Below, piece after piece: positions 37,620-47,806 of a stretch of 64,000 nt of DNA. The stretch lies in contig CBDCVA010000001.1 of NCBI GenBank assembly GCA_965222935.1, positions 1 through 64,000 on the forward strand, written 5' to 3'. The notes under the pieces are model-generated. The model ran no database searches, had not been told where the DNA came from, and saw only the letters and a program-made list of their open reading frames with translations. How positions within the stretch are numbered: the stretch's first letter is position 1; the number at the start of each line of letters is the position of its first letter. Position numbers and translations under genes: made by a program. The stretch comes from CBDCVA01 sp965222935 [NCBI: Candidatus Latescibacterota bacterium]. Its GTDB lineage: Bacteria; Latescibacterota; CBDCVA01.

Positions 37620-39305
37620 TTAGCTTGTGACGGCTCCAACGGATGCCGACGAAACCAGCTTGGCATACTTGGCCATCACGCCCCTCTCGTACCTGGCCGG
37701 GGGAGCGACCCATTCTCCCCGACGCCGCTCCATCTCATCATCGGGGATTCTGACGCTCAGCTCTTGGGTCATGACGTCCATCACGACGATGTCGCCGTCC
37801 CGAACGAGAGCGATGGGACCGCCCACCGCAGCCTCCGGCGCCACGTGGCCTATCATGGGCCCTCGCGTCGCACCTGAGAAACGCCCGTCAGTCAAAAGCA
37901 CGACGCTTTCGCCCAGCCCTACACCCACGATGGCGCCCGTGACGGCCAGCATCTCTTGCATGCCGGGGCCTCCCTTGGGGCCCTCGTAGCGGATCACTAC
38001 CACGTCGCCCTCCGCGATCCCGCCGCCCGTCACGGCGTCGAACGCGGCCCGTTCTCCGTCGAAGACGCGGGCTGGCCCTTCGTGTTTGAGATGCTGGGTC
38101 CCCGCCACCTTCATCACCGCGCCCTCTGGAGCCAGGTTGCCCTTGAGGATCGCCAGCCCGCCTGTGGGGCTGCGAGGTGAGGACACGGGGTAGATGACTC
38201 GGCTATCCGGCTTGCGGTCGAAGCCTTCCAGGTTCTCTCTCAGCGTCAACCCCGTGACCGTCATGACATCGCCGTGCAGAAGTCCGGCGTCTAGAAGCTC
38301 CCTCATCACCACCGGCACGCCGCCAGCCTTGTCCACATCGCTCATGACGTAGCGCCCGCCCGGGCGAAGGTCGGTGAGATAGGGCGTGCGTCGGCTGAGG
38401 CGGTTGAAGTCATCGATCTCCAGGGGAACGTCCGCTTCGTGGGCTATGGCCAAAAGGTGCAAGACGGCGTTGGTGGAGCCCCCCATCGCCAGAACGACGG
38501 CGATGGCGTTCTCGAAGGATGCCTGCGTCAGGATGTCGCGCGGCTTGATGTCGCTTCCCAGGAGGTTGTAGAGCATCCTGCCGGCGCTCTTGGCTATCTC
38601 CTCGGCACGGGGGGCAACCGCCGGAACGGACGCCGCTCCCGGCATCGACATCCCCAGCGCCTCGATGGCCGATGACATCGTGTTGGCCGTGAACATCCCG
38701 GCGCACGCGCCTTCGCCGGGACAGGCGACGCGTTCCATGGCCAGAAGCTCGTCCAGGGACATCTTGCCCTGAGTGTGAGCGCCCACGGCCTCGATCATAT
38801 CCTGGTAGTTGATGTCTTCCCCTCGATACTGGCCGGGCAGAATGGTGCCGCCATACACGAACACCGAGGGGATATTGAGCCTGGCCATCGCCATCATCGC
38901 GCCGGGCATGTTCTTGTCGCAGCCTCCGACCACGATCAGCCCGTCCATGCTTTCCGCGAAGCTCACCGTCTCGATGGAGTCAGCGATGACCTCCCGGCTC
39001 ACCAATGACGCCTTCATGCCTTCCGTTCCCATCGAGATGCCGTCGCTCACGGTGATGGTGCCGAAGAGGAAGGGGACGCCATTCGCGGCCCATACGCCCT
39101 CCTTGACCTTTTTCGCCAGCCGGTCCAGATGGACGTTGCAGGGCGTCACGTCGCTGGCGAGGTTGGCTACCCCGATGAAGGGCTTGTCCATATCCTCGTC
39201 CTTGAGCCCCATTGCGCGGAGCATGGCGCGCGCCGCCGCTCTATCCGGGCCGTCGCTCACGGCCCGGCTCTTGTGCTTGAGCCTCGACCTCACCTCCGCT
39301 TTCAT
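37620..39305 (-). CDS. ilvD: Dihydroxy-acid dehydratase
   Basis: A 561-aa IlvD/Edd-family protein. Cys56 (D-V-T-P-C-N), Cys129 (G-G-C-D-K-N-M-P-G) and Cys201 ([14 protein letters not shown]) are the three Fe-S ligands, and Lys131 is the lysine carbamylated in the family. It converts 2,3-dihydroxyisovalerate to 2-ketoisovalerate in valine/leucine synthesis. The family also includes sugar-acid dehydratases; motifs favour IlvD, but the sugar-acid neighbourhood leaves room for doubt. A GGGGAG site precedes the ATG. It precedes leuCD on the same strand. Confidence 0.9.
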   Translation of the reverse strand: MKAEVRSRLKHKSRAVSDGPDRAAARAMLRAMGLKDEDMDKPFIGVANLASDVTPCNVHLDRLAKKVKEGVWAANGVPFLFGTITVSDGISMGTEGMKASLVSREVIADSIETVSFAESMDGLIVVGGCDKNMPGAMMAMARLNIPSVFVYGGTILPGQYRGEDINYQDMIEAVGAHTQGKMSLDELLAMERVACPGEGACAGMFTANTMSSAIEALGMSMPGAASVPAVAPRAEEIAKSAGRMLYNLLGSDIKPRDILTQASFENAIAVVLAMGGSTNAVLHLLAIAHEADVPLEIDDFNRLSRRTPYLTDLRPGGRYVMSDVDKAGGVPVVMRELLDAGLLHGDVMTVTGLTLRENLEGFDRKPDSRVIYPVSSPRSPTGGLAILKGNLAPEGAVMKVAGTQHLKHEGPARVFDGERAAFDAVTGGGIAEGDVVVIRYEGPKGGPGMQEMLAVTGAIVGVGLGESVVLLTDGRFSGATRGPMIGHVAPEAAVGGPIALVRDGDIVVMDVMTQELSVRIPDDEMERRRGEWVAPPARYERGVMAKYAKLVSSASVGAVTS

Positions 39306-39398
39306 CGTCGTCTCCCCTCTCGAATCATCACGAGCCGGCTCGTGATCGAGCTGAACCGTGCCAGCTTTCCGGTCACCAAGCGCAAAGGCGTGCCGGTT

Positions 39399-40394
39399 CT
39401 AGCTTCCGCTCTCCAGCGCCTGCAAGATACCCCGCGTATGGCCCACACAATAGGCGATGTACTCCCGCCCCTCGGGGCCGTCCGTCCCGAGTTTCATGAT
39501 GTGATCGTAGTCCAGAACACCGTCGTAGCCCACATCCCGGAGCGCCGCCGCCACCCGGGCCATATCGACATCCCCGGCGTCGGGGATCACCTCTTCGTAG
39601 CTCCGATTCGCGGGAATCGTGCCCCGCACATTCCGGAAATGCACGTGGAAGATCTTCCCCTGGCCTCCAAAGCGCCGGATTCCCTCGTAGATATCCTCAC
39701 CCGACTCATACCGGGTGCCCACGCAGAAGGTCAGGCCGCTGTAGGGCGACGGCACCTCGGACAGAAGACGATCCAGGGCATCGAAATTGTACAGAATCTG
39801 CGGCACGCCGTAGAGGCTGGGCACGGGCGGATCGTTCCCGTGCATCGCGATCTTCACCCCGGCCCTCTCCGCCGCGGGTACGATTGTCCGATAGACCCTT
39901 AGCGTCCGCTCCCAGAGCTCCTCGTACGTCGGTGCGCCCGGTGGAGGCGGCCCCTCGAGCGCATCCGAAAGGTCCACCTTCAAGTGCCGATAGCCGCCGC
40001 GCCCCTCGACCCAATGGTAGAAGGACTCCGGAAACTCCGTGAACTGGGACGCCTGGAAGCACTGCACCCCCACCACCGGGAACTTGAATTCCCCGCAGAG
40101 TTCGACGTTATGAACCAGATGGTCGAGCTCCCTCTCGGCGCCTGGCTGATCCAGATAGATCGCCTTCATGAAAAGGTTCAAAGCGTTGGCGCGCTCGATC
40201 TTCAACCCAGCACGATCGATCGCCTCTGCCACCTGCTCCAGTCCCTCGCGGTTGGCCCGGCCACCGGACTCCGTGAAGCCTGGACAGATGTCGAGCGTGA
40301 TGTCCACACAGTCTACACCGATCTGCTTCAGAAAGCTCAGATCCTCCGGCCGGTCCAGCCAGTCGGGGTCGATGCGAGTACCGATCCTCATCAT
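39399..40394 (-). CDS. Mannonate dehydratase-like TIM-barrel protein (copy 2)
   Basis: A 332-aa protein from the ATG at 40394 with GGAGGT 6 nt upstream (the frame stays open to 40454). Metal-binding motifs parallel copy 1: I-A-M-H-G-N-D-P-P, F-C-V-G-T-R-Y-E-S-G, H-V-H-F-R-N-V-R-G and D-Y-D-H-I-M. In copy 1 the second motif has Cys-Met-Gly-Cys; here it is Cys-Val-Gly-Thr. The two are clearly paralogous but only moderately similar, implying different sugar-acid substrates. It is transcribed towards ilvD on the same strand, ~95 bp away. Confidence 0.8.
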   Translation of the reverse strand: MMRIGTRIDPDWLDRPEDLSFLKQIGVDCVDITLDICPGFTESGGRANREGLEQVAEAIDRAGLKIERANALNLFMKAIYLDQPGAERELDHLVHNVELCGEFKFPVVGVQCFQASQFTEFPESFYHWVEGRGGYRHLKVDLSDALEGPPPPGAPTYEELWERTLRVYRTIVPAAERAGVKIAMHGNDPPVPSLYGVPQILYNFDALDRLLSEVPSPYSGLTFCVGTRYESGEDIYEGIRRFGGQGKIFHVHFRNVRGTIPANRSYEEVIPDAGDVDMARVAAALRDVGYDGVLDYDHIMKLGTDGPEGREYIAYCVGHTRGILQALESGS

Positions 40395-40747
40395 CTTGTC
40401 ACCTCCAGATCGTTCGCGGGCGCGTGCCGCTTCACTCTTATCGCGCACGCGCACCGTGCAAGGGGCACTCCATGCTCGCTCTCTCTTTGCTCATCCCGTC
40501 AGTTGACTCGAAATCACGGGTGCAATGACCTATGGGGCAAGTCGCTTTTTCGTGAGAGAGGGCGTCCCGGTGGCGGGTGTCGCTGCACGGCGCCGGCGCT
40601 GAGACGGCCCGCAGCCCGCCGAGCTGCGGGGTTGGAGCCAATGGTACTCATGGCGCTAACGCCCGACGGGTATTTCTTTAGAGCGACGATCGGCTGCCTC
40701 CCGCTGGCTGAGAGCGGGCATCCAGCGAAAGCATCGAAGGAGACCTC
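40395..40747. other. Divergent promoter region
   Basis: About 350 bp between the leftward mannonate dehydratase-like gene and the rightward PhyH gene. No coding signal. A GC-rich imperfect hairpin lies around 40600-40640. I could not identify promoter boxes with confidence. Confidence 0.35.
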
Positions 40748-41581
40748 ATGAGTGACCACGACGAAGGCGCGATCCTGACGGATGCGCATCCCGATCTCCA
40801 GCGCGAACTGCGCTTCTTCCCGATCCGTAACGAGAGGCCTTCGATCCTAACCCCCGGTCAGATCCACCATTTCAATCAAAAGGGCTACATCTCCAGGCTG
40901 CCGGTTTTCAGCCGTGACGAGATGGCCATTCACCGCGCTAATTTTGATCGCTTGCTGGAGGTGGAACTGAGGGAGGGGCGGGGCAGCTACGCCATCAACG
41001 GCCGGCAGCATGAACTGTGGGAAATCTATGATCTGGCAAAGGAGCCGCGCATTCTCGATTACGTACAGGATCTCATCGGCGAGAACATCATCTGCTGGGC
41101 GACGCACTACTTCTGCAAGCTGCCCGGCGATGGAAAGGCCGTCTCATGGCACCAGGACGCTTCCTACTGGCCCGTGACGCCTTCGAAGACCGTCACCGTC
41201 TGGCTGGCCATCGACGACGCTGACACCGAAAACGGCTGCATGTGTTTCATTCCCGGGTCCCATGTGCACGGCCAGATCCCCTTCGTGGCAAGCGCGCCCA
41301 AGGAGGGCAATGTGCTGGACCAGACCGTCGAGGGTGCCGAGCGTTATGGGGATGCGCCCTTCAATGTCGAGCTTGAAGCCGGTGAAATCTCCCTGCATTC
41401 GGACCTCATACTCCACGCCTCCAACCCCAACACCTCAACCCGGCGCCGCTGTGGACTGACCCTCCGCTACGCGCCGCCGGAGGTTCGGGCCTACAAGGGG
41501 CGGAACCTCAAGAGCATGATCTGTAGAGGCGCGGACCCGACCGGCCACTGGGCAAACGTCCCGAGGCCCCCGGCGGATTGA
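40748..41581 (+). CDS. Phytanoyl-CoA dioxygenase (PhyH)-family Fe(II)/2-oxoglutarate oxygenase
   Basis: A 277-aa protein with AAGGAG 8 nt before the ATG. The iron-binding facial triad is His135-x-Asp137 (S-W-H-Q-D-A-S-Y-W-P) and a later His in L-H-S-D-L-I-L-H-A-S-N-P-N (H217 or, more likely, H223). The 2-oxoglutarate-binding Arg is in T-R-R-R-C-G-L-T-L-R-Y. PhyH members hydroxylate small molecules, and their substrates here are unknown. The gene converges on the leftward SMP-30 gene, 20 bp away. Confidence 0.9.
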   Translation: MSDHDEGAILTDAHPDLQRELRFFPIRNERPSILTPGQIHHFNQKGYISRLPVFSRDEMAIHRANFDRLLEVELREGRGSYAINGRQHELWEIYDLAKEPRILDYVQDLIGENIICWATHYFCKLPGDGKAVSWHQDASYWPVTPSKTVTVWLAIDDADTENGCMCFIPGSHVHGQIPFVASAPKEGNVLDQTVEGAERYGDAPFNVELEAGEISLHSDLILHASNPNTSTRRRCGLTLRYAPPEVRAYKGRNLKSMICRGADPTGHWANVPRPPAD

Positions 41582-41603
41582 GGGCCATTCGCTCCCCTCG
41601 AGC

Positions 41604-42473
41604 TCACGAGAGCCCCCGGCGATTCGTGCGGGCGCGGTAGAGGCAGCCATCGAAGCCGGTGACGTAAAGGCTCCTCAGGTCCTCATCCCCGAAGGCGCAG
41701 TTGGTCGGCGGCGTCGGCGTGGGGTGGGTTTCCAGCACCCGCCCCGAGGGGTCGAAGACATAGATCATGGGCCCCGGACCGCTCTCCTCCGAGCCCGCCG
41801 TCGCCACGATGTTCCCCTCCGAATCGAGGGTCATCCCATCGATGCCTCGATGCGGGTAAAAGTTGTGCAGCACCTCGTATTCCCTCGGGGTGTCGTCCTC
41901 CCGTAAGGCGTACGCGCGCAGCTCCCTTTTTTTGTCCTCGCCGTATTCGCTCTGGGCCACATACAACGTCTTCACATCGGGGGTTACGATCAGGCCGTTG
42001 GGGCGCGTCGTGTCGTAGGTCATTCGCGCGATGGACCAGGAGCCATCGGCCGCTGGGTCAAGCCTGTAGATCGATTCGTGATCGAGTTCCATAGAGTCTC
42101 GGTCACCGGTGTAGCGCGGATCGGTGAACCAGATGCGCCCCTTCGCGTCCACCACCAGGTCGTTGGGGCTGTTGAGGCGGCAGCCTTCGAGTCGATCGAC
42201 GATCACGGCGGTCGCTCCGCCGGGGTCGTAGCGCACGATGCGGCGTCCGTCTCCGCTGCCTTCGCAGGCGTAGAGGTGGCCCTCCGGGTTTAGCGCCAGG
42301 CCGTTGGCTTCGTTGGTGCCCGTGCGGTAGGTGTCGCAGGCCCCCGTCCCGGGGTCGTAGCGCAGGGTCCGGCTACTTGCGATGTCGCTGAAGAGGAGAA
42401 CTTGCCCGGTCCAGACGGGGCCTTCGGTGAAGTTGAAGGGTCCGGCGACGCGCTCGAACTGCCATTCTTCCAT
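41604..42473 (-). CDS. SMP-30/gluconolactonase-like protein
   Basis: A ~289-aa six-bladed propeller from the ATG at 42473 (AAGGAG 8 nt upstream). Family marks are F-N-F-T-E-G-P-V-W (metal-ligand Glu), N-S-P-N-D-L-V-V-D (Asn ligand) and N-G-L-I-V-T-P-D (Asp/Asn ligand). The enzyme would hydrolyse an aldonolactone to the aldonate, which fits the neighbouring aldonate dehydratase-like genes. A degenerate copy of its first ~25 codons lies just upstream at 42505-42583. Confidence 0.88.
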   Translation of the reverse strand: MEEWQFERVAGPFNFTEGPVWTGQVLLFSDIASSRTLRYDPGTGACDTYRTGTNEANGLALNPEGHLYACEGSGDGRRIVRYDPGGATAVIVDRLEGCRLNSPNDLVVDAKGRIWFTDPRYTGDRDSMELDHESIYRLDPAADGSWSIARMTYDTTRPNGLIVTPDVKTLYVAQSEYGEDKKRELRAYALREDDTPREYEVLHNFYPHRGIDGMTLDSEGNIVATAGSEESGPGPMIYVFDPSGRVLETHPTPTPPTNCAFGDEDLRSLYVTGFDGCLYRARTNRRGLS

Positions 42474-42504
42474 CGGTTTTTCTCCTTGGCTCGTGTCCCC
42501 CGGC

Positions 42505-42583
42505 CCATGAGGAAGTCCGGCGATCCCAGCGGACCTTCGGTGAAGTTGAAGGGTTTCCCAACGCGGCCCAATTCCCATACCAC
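42505..42583 (-). pseudogene. Remnant of a second SMP-30 5' end
   Basis: On the minus strand the ~26 codons from 42583 read V-W-E-L-G-R-V-G-K-P-F-N-F-T-E-G-P-L, clearly homologous to the N-terminus of the adjacent SMP-30 gene (E-W-Q-F-E-R-V-A-G-P-F-N-F-T-E-G-P-V). Coding similarity then stops. It looks like the scar of a tandem SMP-30 pair reduced by deletion. Confidence 0.6.
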
Positions 42584-42794
42584 CGTGCGTCCATGTCCCC
42601 AAAACCGGACGGGCCGGCAACAATCCCTATGTACGCTGGCGGTATGCGGAGGTCAAGGTTACAAGCCTTCTCAAGGCGGGCCGGGAGCCCATCCTGCAAA
42701 TCGCCGGTTTGTCTTGGGTCGCTCCGGTGATTAGCTTGCTTGCACCATCCGAGAAGGCGATTCAACCATCGCACAGCATATGAGGAGAAGCTTC

Positions 42795-44432
42795 ATGACG
42801 GCAGCCGATGTTCTGGTCAAGATCCTGCTCGCCGAAGGCGTCGAGCAGTGCTTCTGCTATCCCAACAGCGACATCATAGATCCCATGGCCCGCGCGGGCC
42901 TGCGCGTCATCACCACCCGTCAGGAGCGGGTGACGGGGAACATGGCCGATGGCGTGTCCCGCTCGACCAACGGCGGCCAGATCGGGGTCTTCGCGGTGCA
43001 GGCCCTGGCGGGATCGGAGAATGCCTTCGCGGGCGTCGCCCACTCCCATACGGATTCAACGCCCGTCCTGTTTCTTCCGGGTCACCCGGGCACGGAGTGC
43101 ATAGGAAACATACCGACGTTCGACAGCCTCGACAACTATGGCGCCACGACCAAGATGGCGCAGAAGGTGCTCTCGGCCGAGCAAATGCCGAGCAAGCTGC
43201 GGCAGGCGTTCACGGCGCTTCGGTCCGGGAGACCGCAGCCCGTGATGCTGGAGCTCCCCACGGACGTGTGCAACGCCCCGTTCAAAGCGGAACTGGCCTA
43301 CACGCCCGTCAAGCGGATGCGACCGGCAGCGGACAGCGGCGCCGTGCAGGAGGCGGCCGAACGTTTGGTGGCGGCGGAGACACCGCTCATCTGGGCCGGC
43401 CACGGGGTACTCTACGCCGAGGCGAGCGACGAACTGCGCGAAGTCGCCGAACTGCTCGGCGCCCCGGTGATGACCACCCTCCAGGGCAAGAGCGCCTTCC
43501 CGGAGCGCCACGAACTGGCCGCGGGGGTTGGCGCCTACGTGTGGACCGCGATGGCCGCACATTACATCAACGCCTGCGACGTCCTGCTGGCCGTGGGCTC
43601 AAGCCTTAGTCGCGCGCCCTTCACGCCGGTGGTACCAGAGGGGAAGACGATCATCCACGCCACCGTCGATCCCCGGGACATCCATAAGGAGTACGCGGCG
43701 GACGTGGGCATCATCGCCGACGCCAAGCTCTTTCTGGCCCAGCTCGCCGAGGCGCTTCGCTCTCTGGTCGGGCCGCGCCAGAGGGAGCTCGGGGCGAAGA
43801 ACGCCCGGATTCTGGCCAACCTGCGGCGCGATTGGCTTGCGGAATATGAACCTCAATTCAGCGATGATTCGGTGCCCATCAACGGCTACCGGATGTTCCG
43901 CGAACTGTGGAGCGTCATCGACCCCGATACCACGATGCTCACCCACGAATCGGGAGCCTCGCGCGATATCCAGAGCATCTTCTACGAATCGACGGTCCCG
44001 CGCAGTTACATCGCCTGGGGGCAGTCGTCGCAGCTTGGGTTCTCTCTGGGCCTGGCTATGGGCGCCAAGCTGGCCAATCCCGATAAGCTCGTGGTGAACG
44101 TTATGGGCGACGGCGCGGTGGGAATGACGGGCATGGACTGGGAGACCGCATCGCGCAACGAAATTCCCATCCTTTCGGTGGTCAAACACGATTCCATCTT
44201 CAGCGCGTACGACAGGAACATTCCGGAGGCCGTCAAGCGCTACAAGGCCTCGTCGCAGTATGGCGACTACGCGGCCGTGGCTGCTGCGCTCGGGTGCTGG
44301 TCCGAGAAGGTGACCCAGCCGGCGGAGCTAAGGCCCGCGCTTGAAAGGGCTATCAGGGCCACGCATGAGGGGCAGCCCGCGGTGGTGGACGTGATCACTG
44401 CGGAGACGCGGTTGCTCTCGCGTCCGAGCTAG
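42795..44432 (+). CDS. Thiamine-diphosphate-dependent enzyme, acetolactate synthase-like
   Basis: A 545-aa protein from the ATG at 42795 (GAGGAGAAG upstream). The three TPP-enzyme domains are present: N-terminal PYR domain with the catalytic Glu in T-T-R-Q-E-R-V, central domain ~190-330 and C-terminal PP domain with the cofactor motif G-D-G-A-V-G-M-T-G-M-D-W-E-T-A. The canonical Asn of the TPP motif is not clearly placed; the segment reads S-V-V-K-H-D-S-I-F. It could be acetolactate synthase for the nearby ilvD-leuCD, but no regulatory subunit or ilvC is seen. A 2-keto-acid decarboxylase or benzaldehyde lyase-type role is equally possible. Confidence 0.78.
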   Translation: MTAADVLVKILLAEGVEQCFCYPNSDIIDPMARAGLRVITTRQERVTGNMADGVSRSTNGGQIGVFAVQALAGSENAFAGVAHSHTDSTPVLFLPGHPGTECIGNIPTFDSLDNYGATTKMAQKVLSAEQMPSKLRQAFTALRSGRPQPVMLELPTDVCNAPFKAELAYTPVKRMRPAADSGAVQEAAERLVAAETPLIWAGHGVLYAEASDELREVAELLGAPVMTTLQGKSAFPERHELAAGVGAYVWTAMAAHYINACDVLLAVGSSLSRAPFTPVVPEGKTIIHATVDPRDIHKEYAADVGIIADAKLFLAQLAEALRSLVGPRQRELGAKNARILANLRRDWLAEYEPQFSDDSVPINGYRMFRELWSVIDPDTTMLTHESGASRDIQSIFYESTVPRSYIAWGQSSQLGFSLGLAMGAKLANPDKLVVNVMGDGAVGMTGMDWETASRNEIPILSVVKHDSIFSAYDRNIPEAVKRYKASSQYGDYAAVAAALGCWSEKVTQPAELRPALERAIRATHEGQPAVVDVITAETRLLSRPS

Positions 44433-44517
44433 GGTGCTCCTGGACGGACTAGGGGGTGACCCCGCGGACGGATGGATCATCCCTGAAGAACCGTGGCGTC
44501 GGGGTAGGGGCGTTAGA

Positions 44518-46449
44518 CTAAAGGCCCTCGATCGCTACGGGTGCGACCGGCTCGGCTAGGTCGAAGCCGAAGACCCGTGAATAGAAGTAGAGCTCAGCGT
44601 CGAGCGCCCGCTTGATGTTCTCGGCGCGTCGGAAGCCGTGTCCCTCGCCCTCGAAGGGGACATACGCGACGGGTAATCCCTTGGCGCGCAGTGCCTCGAC
44701 CATGAACTCGGCCTGATCGGGCGGAACGACCTTATCGTCGAGTCCCTGGAAGAGGATGACCGGGCAGGAGAGCCGATCGGTGAAGTGGATCGGTGAACGC
44801 TCGACGTAGAGGTCGCGTCGCTCGGGATAGGAGCCGACCAGCCGGTCTAGGTAGCGCGACTCGAACTTGTGCGTGTCTTTCGTCATCGCTTCCAGATCAC
44901 TGATTCCGCAGTAGCTCGCGCCGGCGGCGAAGACATCACCGCAGGTGAGCGCGCACAGTGTCGCGTAGCCGCCTGCGCTGCTGCCCCTGATGGCGAGCCG
45001 ATCTCCATCGACCTCGCCGCGCTCGACCAGATAGCGTGCTGCGTTGGTGCAGTCGTTCATATCAACGATACCCCATTGTCCGTCCAGTCGCTCGCGATAG
45101 GCTCGACCGTAGCCGGTGCTGCCGCCATAGTTCACGTCACAGACGGCAAAGCCCCGGCTGGTCCAGTACTGGATTCTGAGATCGAGGGCGTCCGAGGTCG
45201 CCGAGGTCGGTCCGCCGTGGCTCACGACTAGAAGGGGCGGCCGCTCACTCGCTGGCGGGACGTGGTCGCAGTTGTTCGGCGCGTAGAAGAAGGCGTGGGC
45301 TGTGAGCCCGCCTTCGGTCGGGAACACAATCGCTTGAGGCACGGACACATAGCCGAGGTCCAATGTTATTTCGCTCGAACGGCGTAAGACCTCATACTCG
45401 TGCGCAGCCACGTCAAGCTGGACGATGGACGCGGGTTCCGTCGGCGAAGCCGCGAGGAACAGGGCGCGTCCAGGGCTCGCCTGGAGGGCACTAAAGTCGG
45501 TATAGGGGGCCTCGATCGCGTCGAGCTCGCCGCTCGTCGTATCGAGGCTCGCCAGTCGCCAGGTGCCGCCCTGCGTGAATGTGCAGATGATGCGGTCCGC
45601 CGATTCGAACGCATAGGCCGATAGTCCGAAGACCCACTGAGGCATGCCGAACTCGGCCTCCATGCTGCACAGCGGCTCGGCCCGCCCGCTGTGCCAGCGA
45701 TGGAGGTTCCACCAGCCCGTCCGGTCCGAGACGAAGTAGAGGCGGCCGTCGGGCGACCACCGGGGCTCGAAGATGGATTCGTCGGCGCCGCCAGCCAGGT
45801 GCTCGGCGGGACCCAGCGACCCATCAGGCTCGATGTCGGCGACCCACAGCTCGGTCCCGTCCCACGGCATGTTCGGGTGGTCCCATACCAGCCACGCGAG
45901 ACGGGTTCCATCTGGGCTGAGGCGTGGAGAGCTACAGAAATCGTTGCCGGAGACGAGCTCCCGGATGTCCTGGCGACCCTCAAGATCGACGGCCACCAGC
46001 GCGTTGACCGGCTCGCCCCGGGTTCCGGTGTGATCCTCACGCACGCAGATCACCCTGCGGCGGCGGCGGTCGATGACGCCATCGGCGTAGCGCATCTCCG
46101 CCCCCGGGGTGATCGGTCGTGGCTCGGCGCCGGGGTCCTGACGGTAGAGGCGCCCATCGGCGAAGTTCGAGAAGACGACCGCACCGCCATCGACGACGAA
46201 GGCACCGCCCCCATACTCGTGGACGCGCGTCCGAACGTTGAAGCCGTCCGGCGTGACGTCGAACATCCGCCCGTCGGGTGTGCGCTTGACGATGACGTTT
46301 CGCCCTCCCTCACCCGGGCGCATCTCGGTCCAGTAGACCTCCTCGCCATCGAGGGCAATCTGCCCGAGGTCGATGGTTTCGGAGACGATCAGGTCCGAGG
46401 TGATCGGCGATGTCCAGGAGCCGTGAGGGGTGATCTGTGGCTCAACCAT
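44518..46449 (-). CDS. S9-family (prolyl oligopeptidase/acylaminoacyl-peptidase-like) serine peptidase
   Basis: A 643-aa protein: N-terminal beta-propeller (~1-370) and C-terminal alpha/beta-hydrolase domain. The catalytic triad is Ser491 (R-G-S-S-A-G-G-Y), Asp571/572 (G-L-D-D-K-V-V-P-P) and His604 (G-E-G-H-G-F). The oxyanion-side motif H-G-G-P-T-S is at ~411-416. No signal peptide is evident, so it probably acts in the cytoplasm on short acylated or unblocked peptides. It starts 44 bp after the stop of the kinase-like gene upstream, suggesting one transcript. Confidence 0.9.
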   Translation of the reverse strand: MVEPQITPHGSWTSPITSDLIVSETIDLGQIALDGEEVYWTEMRPGEGGRNVIVKRTPDGRMFDVTPDGFNVRTRVHEYGGGAFVVDGGAVVFSNFADGRLYRQDPGAEPRPITPGAEMRYADGVIDRRRRRVICVREDHTGTRGEPVNALVAVDLEGRQDIRELVSGNDFCSSPRLSPDGTRLAWLVWDHPNMPWDGTELWVADIEPDGSLGPAEHLAGGADESIFEPRWSPDGRLYFVSDRTGWWNLHRWHSGRAEPLCSMEAEFGMPQWVFGLSAYAFESADRIICTFTQGGTWRLASLDTTSGELDAIEAPYTDFSALQASPGRALFLAASPTEPASIVQLDVAAHEYEVLRRSSEITLDLGYVSVPQAIVFPTEGGLTAHAFFYAPNNCDHVPPASERPPLLVVSHGGPTSATSDALDLRIQYWTSRGFAVCDVNYGGSTGYGRAYRERLDGQWGIVDMNDCTNAARYLVERGEVDGDRLAIRGSSAGGYATLCALTCGDVFAAGASYCGISDLEAMTKDTHKFESRYLDRLVGSYPERRDLYVERSPIHFTDRLSCPVILFQGLDDKVVPPDQAEFMVEALRAKGLPVAYVPFEGEGHGFRRAENIKRALDAELYFYSRVFGFDLAEPVAPVAIEGL

Positions 46450-46492
46450 ACTGTCGACCGGTTTCCGGGGTGCTTAGCGTTTGACGGATCGC

Positions 46493-47596
46493 TCAATCCG
46501 TCAGGAGTTCATCGACATCGAGGTCTAAGACCCCCGCGCATACGCGTTGCAACCAGACATCGCGTAGCGCGAGCCCGCGTTCATCCGTCCACTCATTCAT
46601 CGTCACGGTGTACACCATGCCGGCTAGGCAGAGGAGCATGGAGAGCCGGTAGTCGTGCAGGAGCCGATCAAACGCGTAGTCCCCAACCCCGTTTTCCATC
46701 AGGATCGTGTGGTAGGTACTCAACAACTCCATCTCTTTTGCTTTCCGTTCCTGGGGCTGCATGTTCCCGCAAAGAAAATAGGCAACTTCCCACGCGCCGC
46801 ATCCGGGGCGCACGCTGTCCCAGTCGACGACGGCAAGGGAGGCGCCGCCTTCCGGGCTCGGAAAGAAGATGTGATCCAGACGGTAGTCGCCGTGAAGCAT
46901 CGTCACAGGCGACGCTGCAAGCTGATCCGGGATGTTGACGCGGTCCTTCTCGATCTTCTCGCCAATCTCCAGGATCGAAGCGGGCAATTGGTCGCCGACC
47001 TCTTCGAGGAACCGGCCCCATCTGTGCTTATGTCCTTCCCGATGCAATGAGCTATCCTCGGCTTCCACGGTCCTCAAAATACCTAAGCGCCTGTGAACAT
47101 CCGCTAGCCGTGGGCTCTCCCACCAGTCAGCGTGGAACTGCGCCAGATGGCGAATCGCCAATTCCGCTTCGTCACCGGTGCAGCCAGCGACCTGATTGCC
47201 GGCGCGGGCGGGGGCCAGATCCTCGATCAGGAGGACGAACCGCTGGGCCTCGATGTCAATGTCGCTGAAGTAATGACGCGGCGCCCGTAGGCTGATCTCC
47301 CGGGCGAGCTCCTGGTAGAACCACACATCTTTCTCATACGCACCCCAGGACCATGCACGGGCACGCATCTGTGGGTCCAGGCTGGGAAATTTCGCGATGA
47401 GTGACGCCGGCGCACCTTCTCCGTCCTTGTCATAGCACAGGTTCACCCGAGCGACCCTCGAAATGAAGCCCGCCCCCTTCCCGATGATCTCTGCGTGGAA
47501 GGATTCGACGGCCGCCTTGGTGATGGTGCCCCGGTGGCGAAGCGCCCAGGTGAGCCATTCGGGCGTCAGCTCCTCGGGACCCGTGGGAATCTTCAT
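46493..47596 (-). CDS. APH/ecdysteroid-kinase-like phosphotransferase
   Basis: A 367-aa kinase of the aminoglycoside phosphotransferase superfamily (EcKinase/DUF1679-like). The catalytic loop is L-H-G-D-Y-R-L-D-H-I (Brenner motif, ~228) and the DFG equivalent is V-V-D-W-D-S. The N-lobe Lys is in A-S-L-I-A-K-F-P-S. It phosphorylates a small molecule rather than protein. Adjacent, same-strand S9 peptidase. Resistance, choline-type or other substrates cannot be decided from sequence. Confidence 0.8.
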   Translation of the reverse strand: MKIPTGPEELTPEWLTWALRHRGTITKAAVESFHAEIIGKGAGFISRVARVNLCYDKDGEGAPASLIAKFPSLDPQMRARAWSWGAYEKDVWFYQELAREISLRAPRHYFSDIDIEAQRFVLLIEDLAPARAGNQVAGCTGDEAELAIRHLAQFHADWWESPRLADVHRRLGILRTVEAEDSSLHREGHKHRWGRFLEEVGDQLPASILEIGEKIEKDRVNIPDQLAASPVTMLHGDYRLDHIFFPSPEGGASLAVVDWDSVRPGCGAWEVAYFLCGNMQPQERKAKEMELLSTYHTILMENGVGDYAFDRLLHDYRLSMLLCLAGMVYTVTMNEWTDERGLALRDVWLQRVCAGVLDLDVDELLTD

Positions 47597-47806
47597 GTCC
47601 GCCGTATCGCTGTTTATCCCGTTCCGCCTACGAAGGAGTCCTCTGTCGAGCGCGTCACTCTCCGACCCGGCTCCGTCATTCGATATAACGGTTGTGAATG
47701 GGTCCCCGCATAGGCGCAGGCGGTGACGAGTTGATCAAGCTCCTGCAGCAAGATGGCTGGCAGGCCGAACGGCGCGCGCGTTCGGGGCCCGAGCAGCCGC
47801 CTCGGT

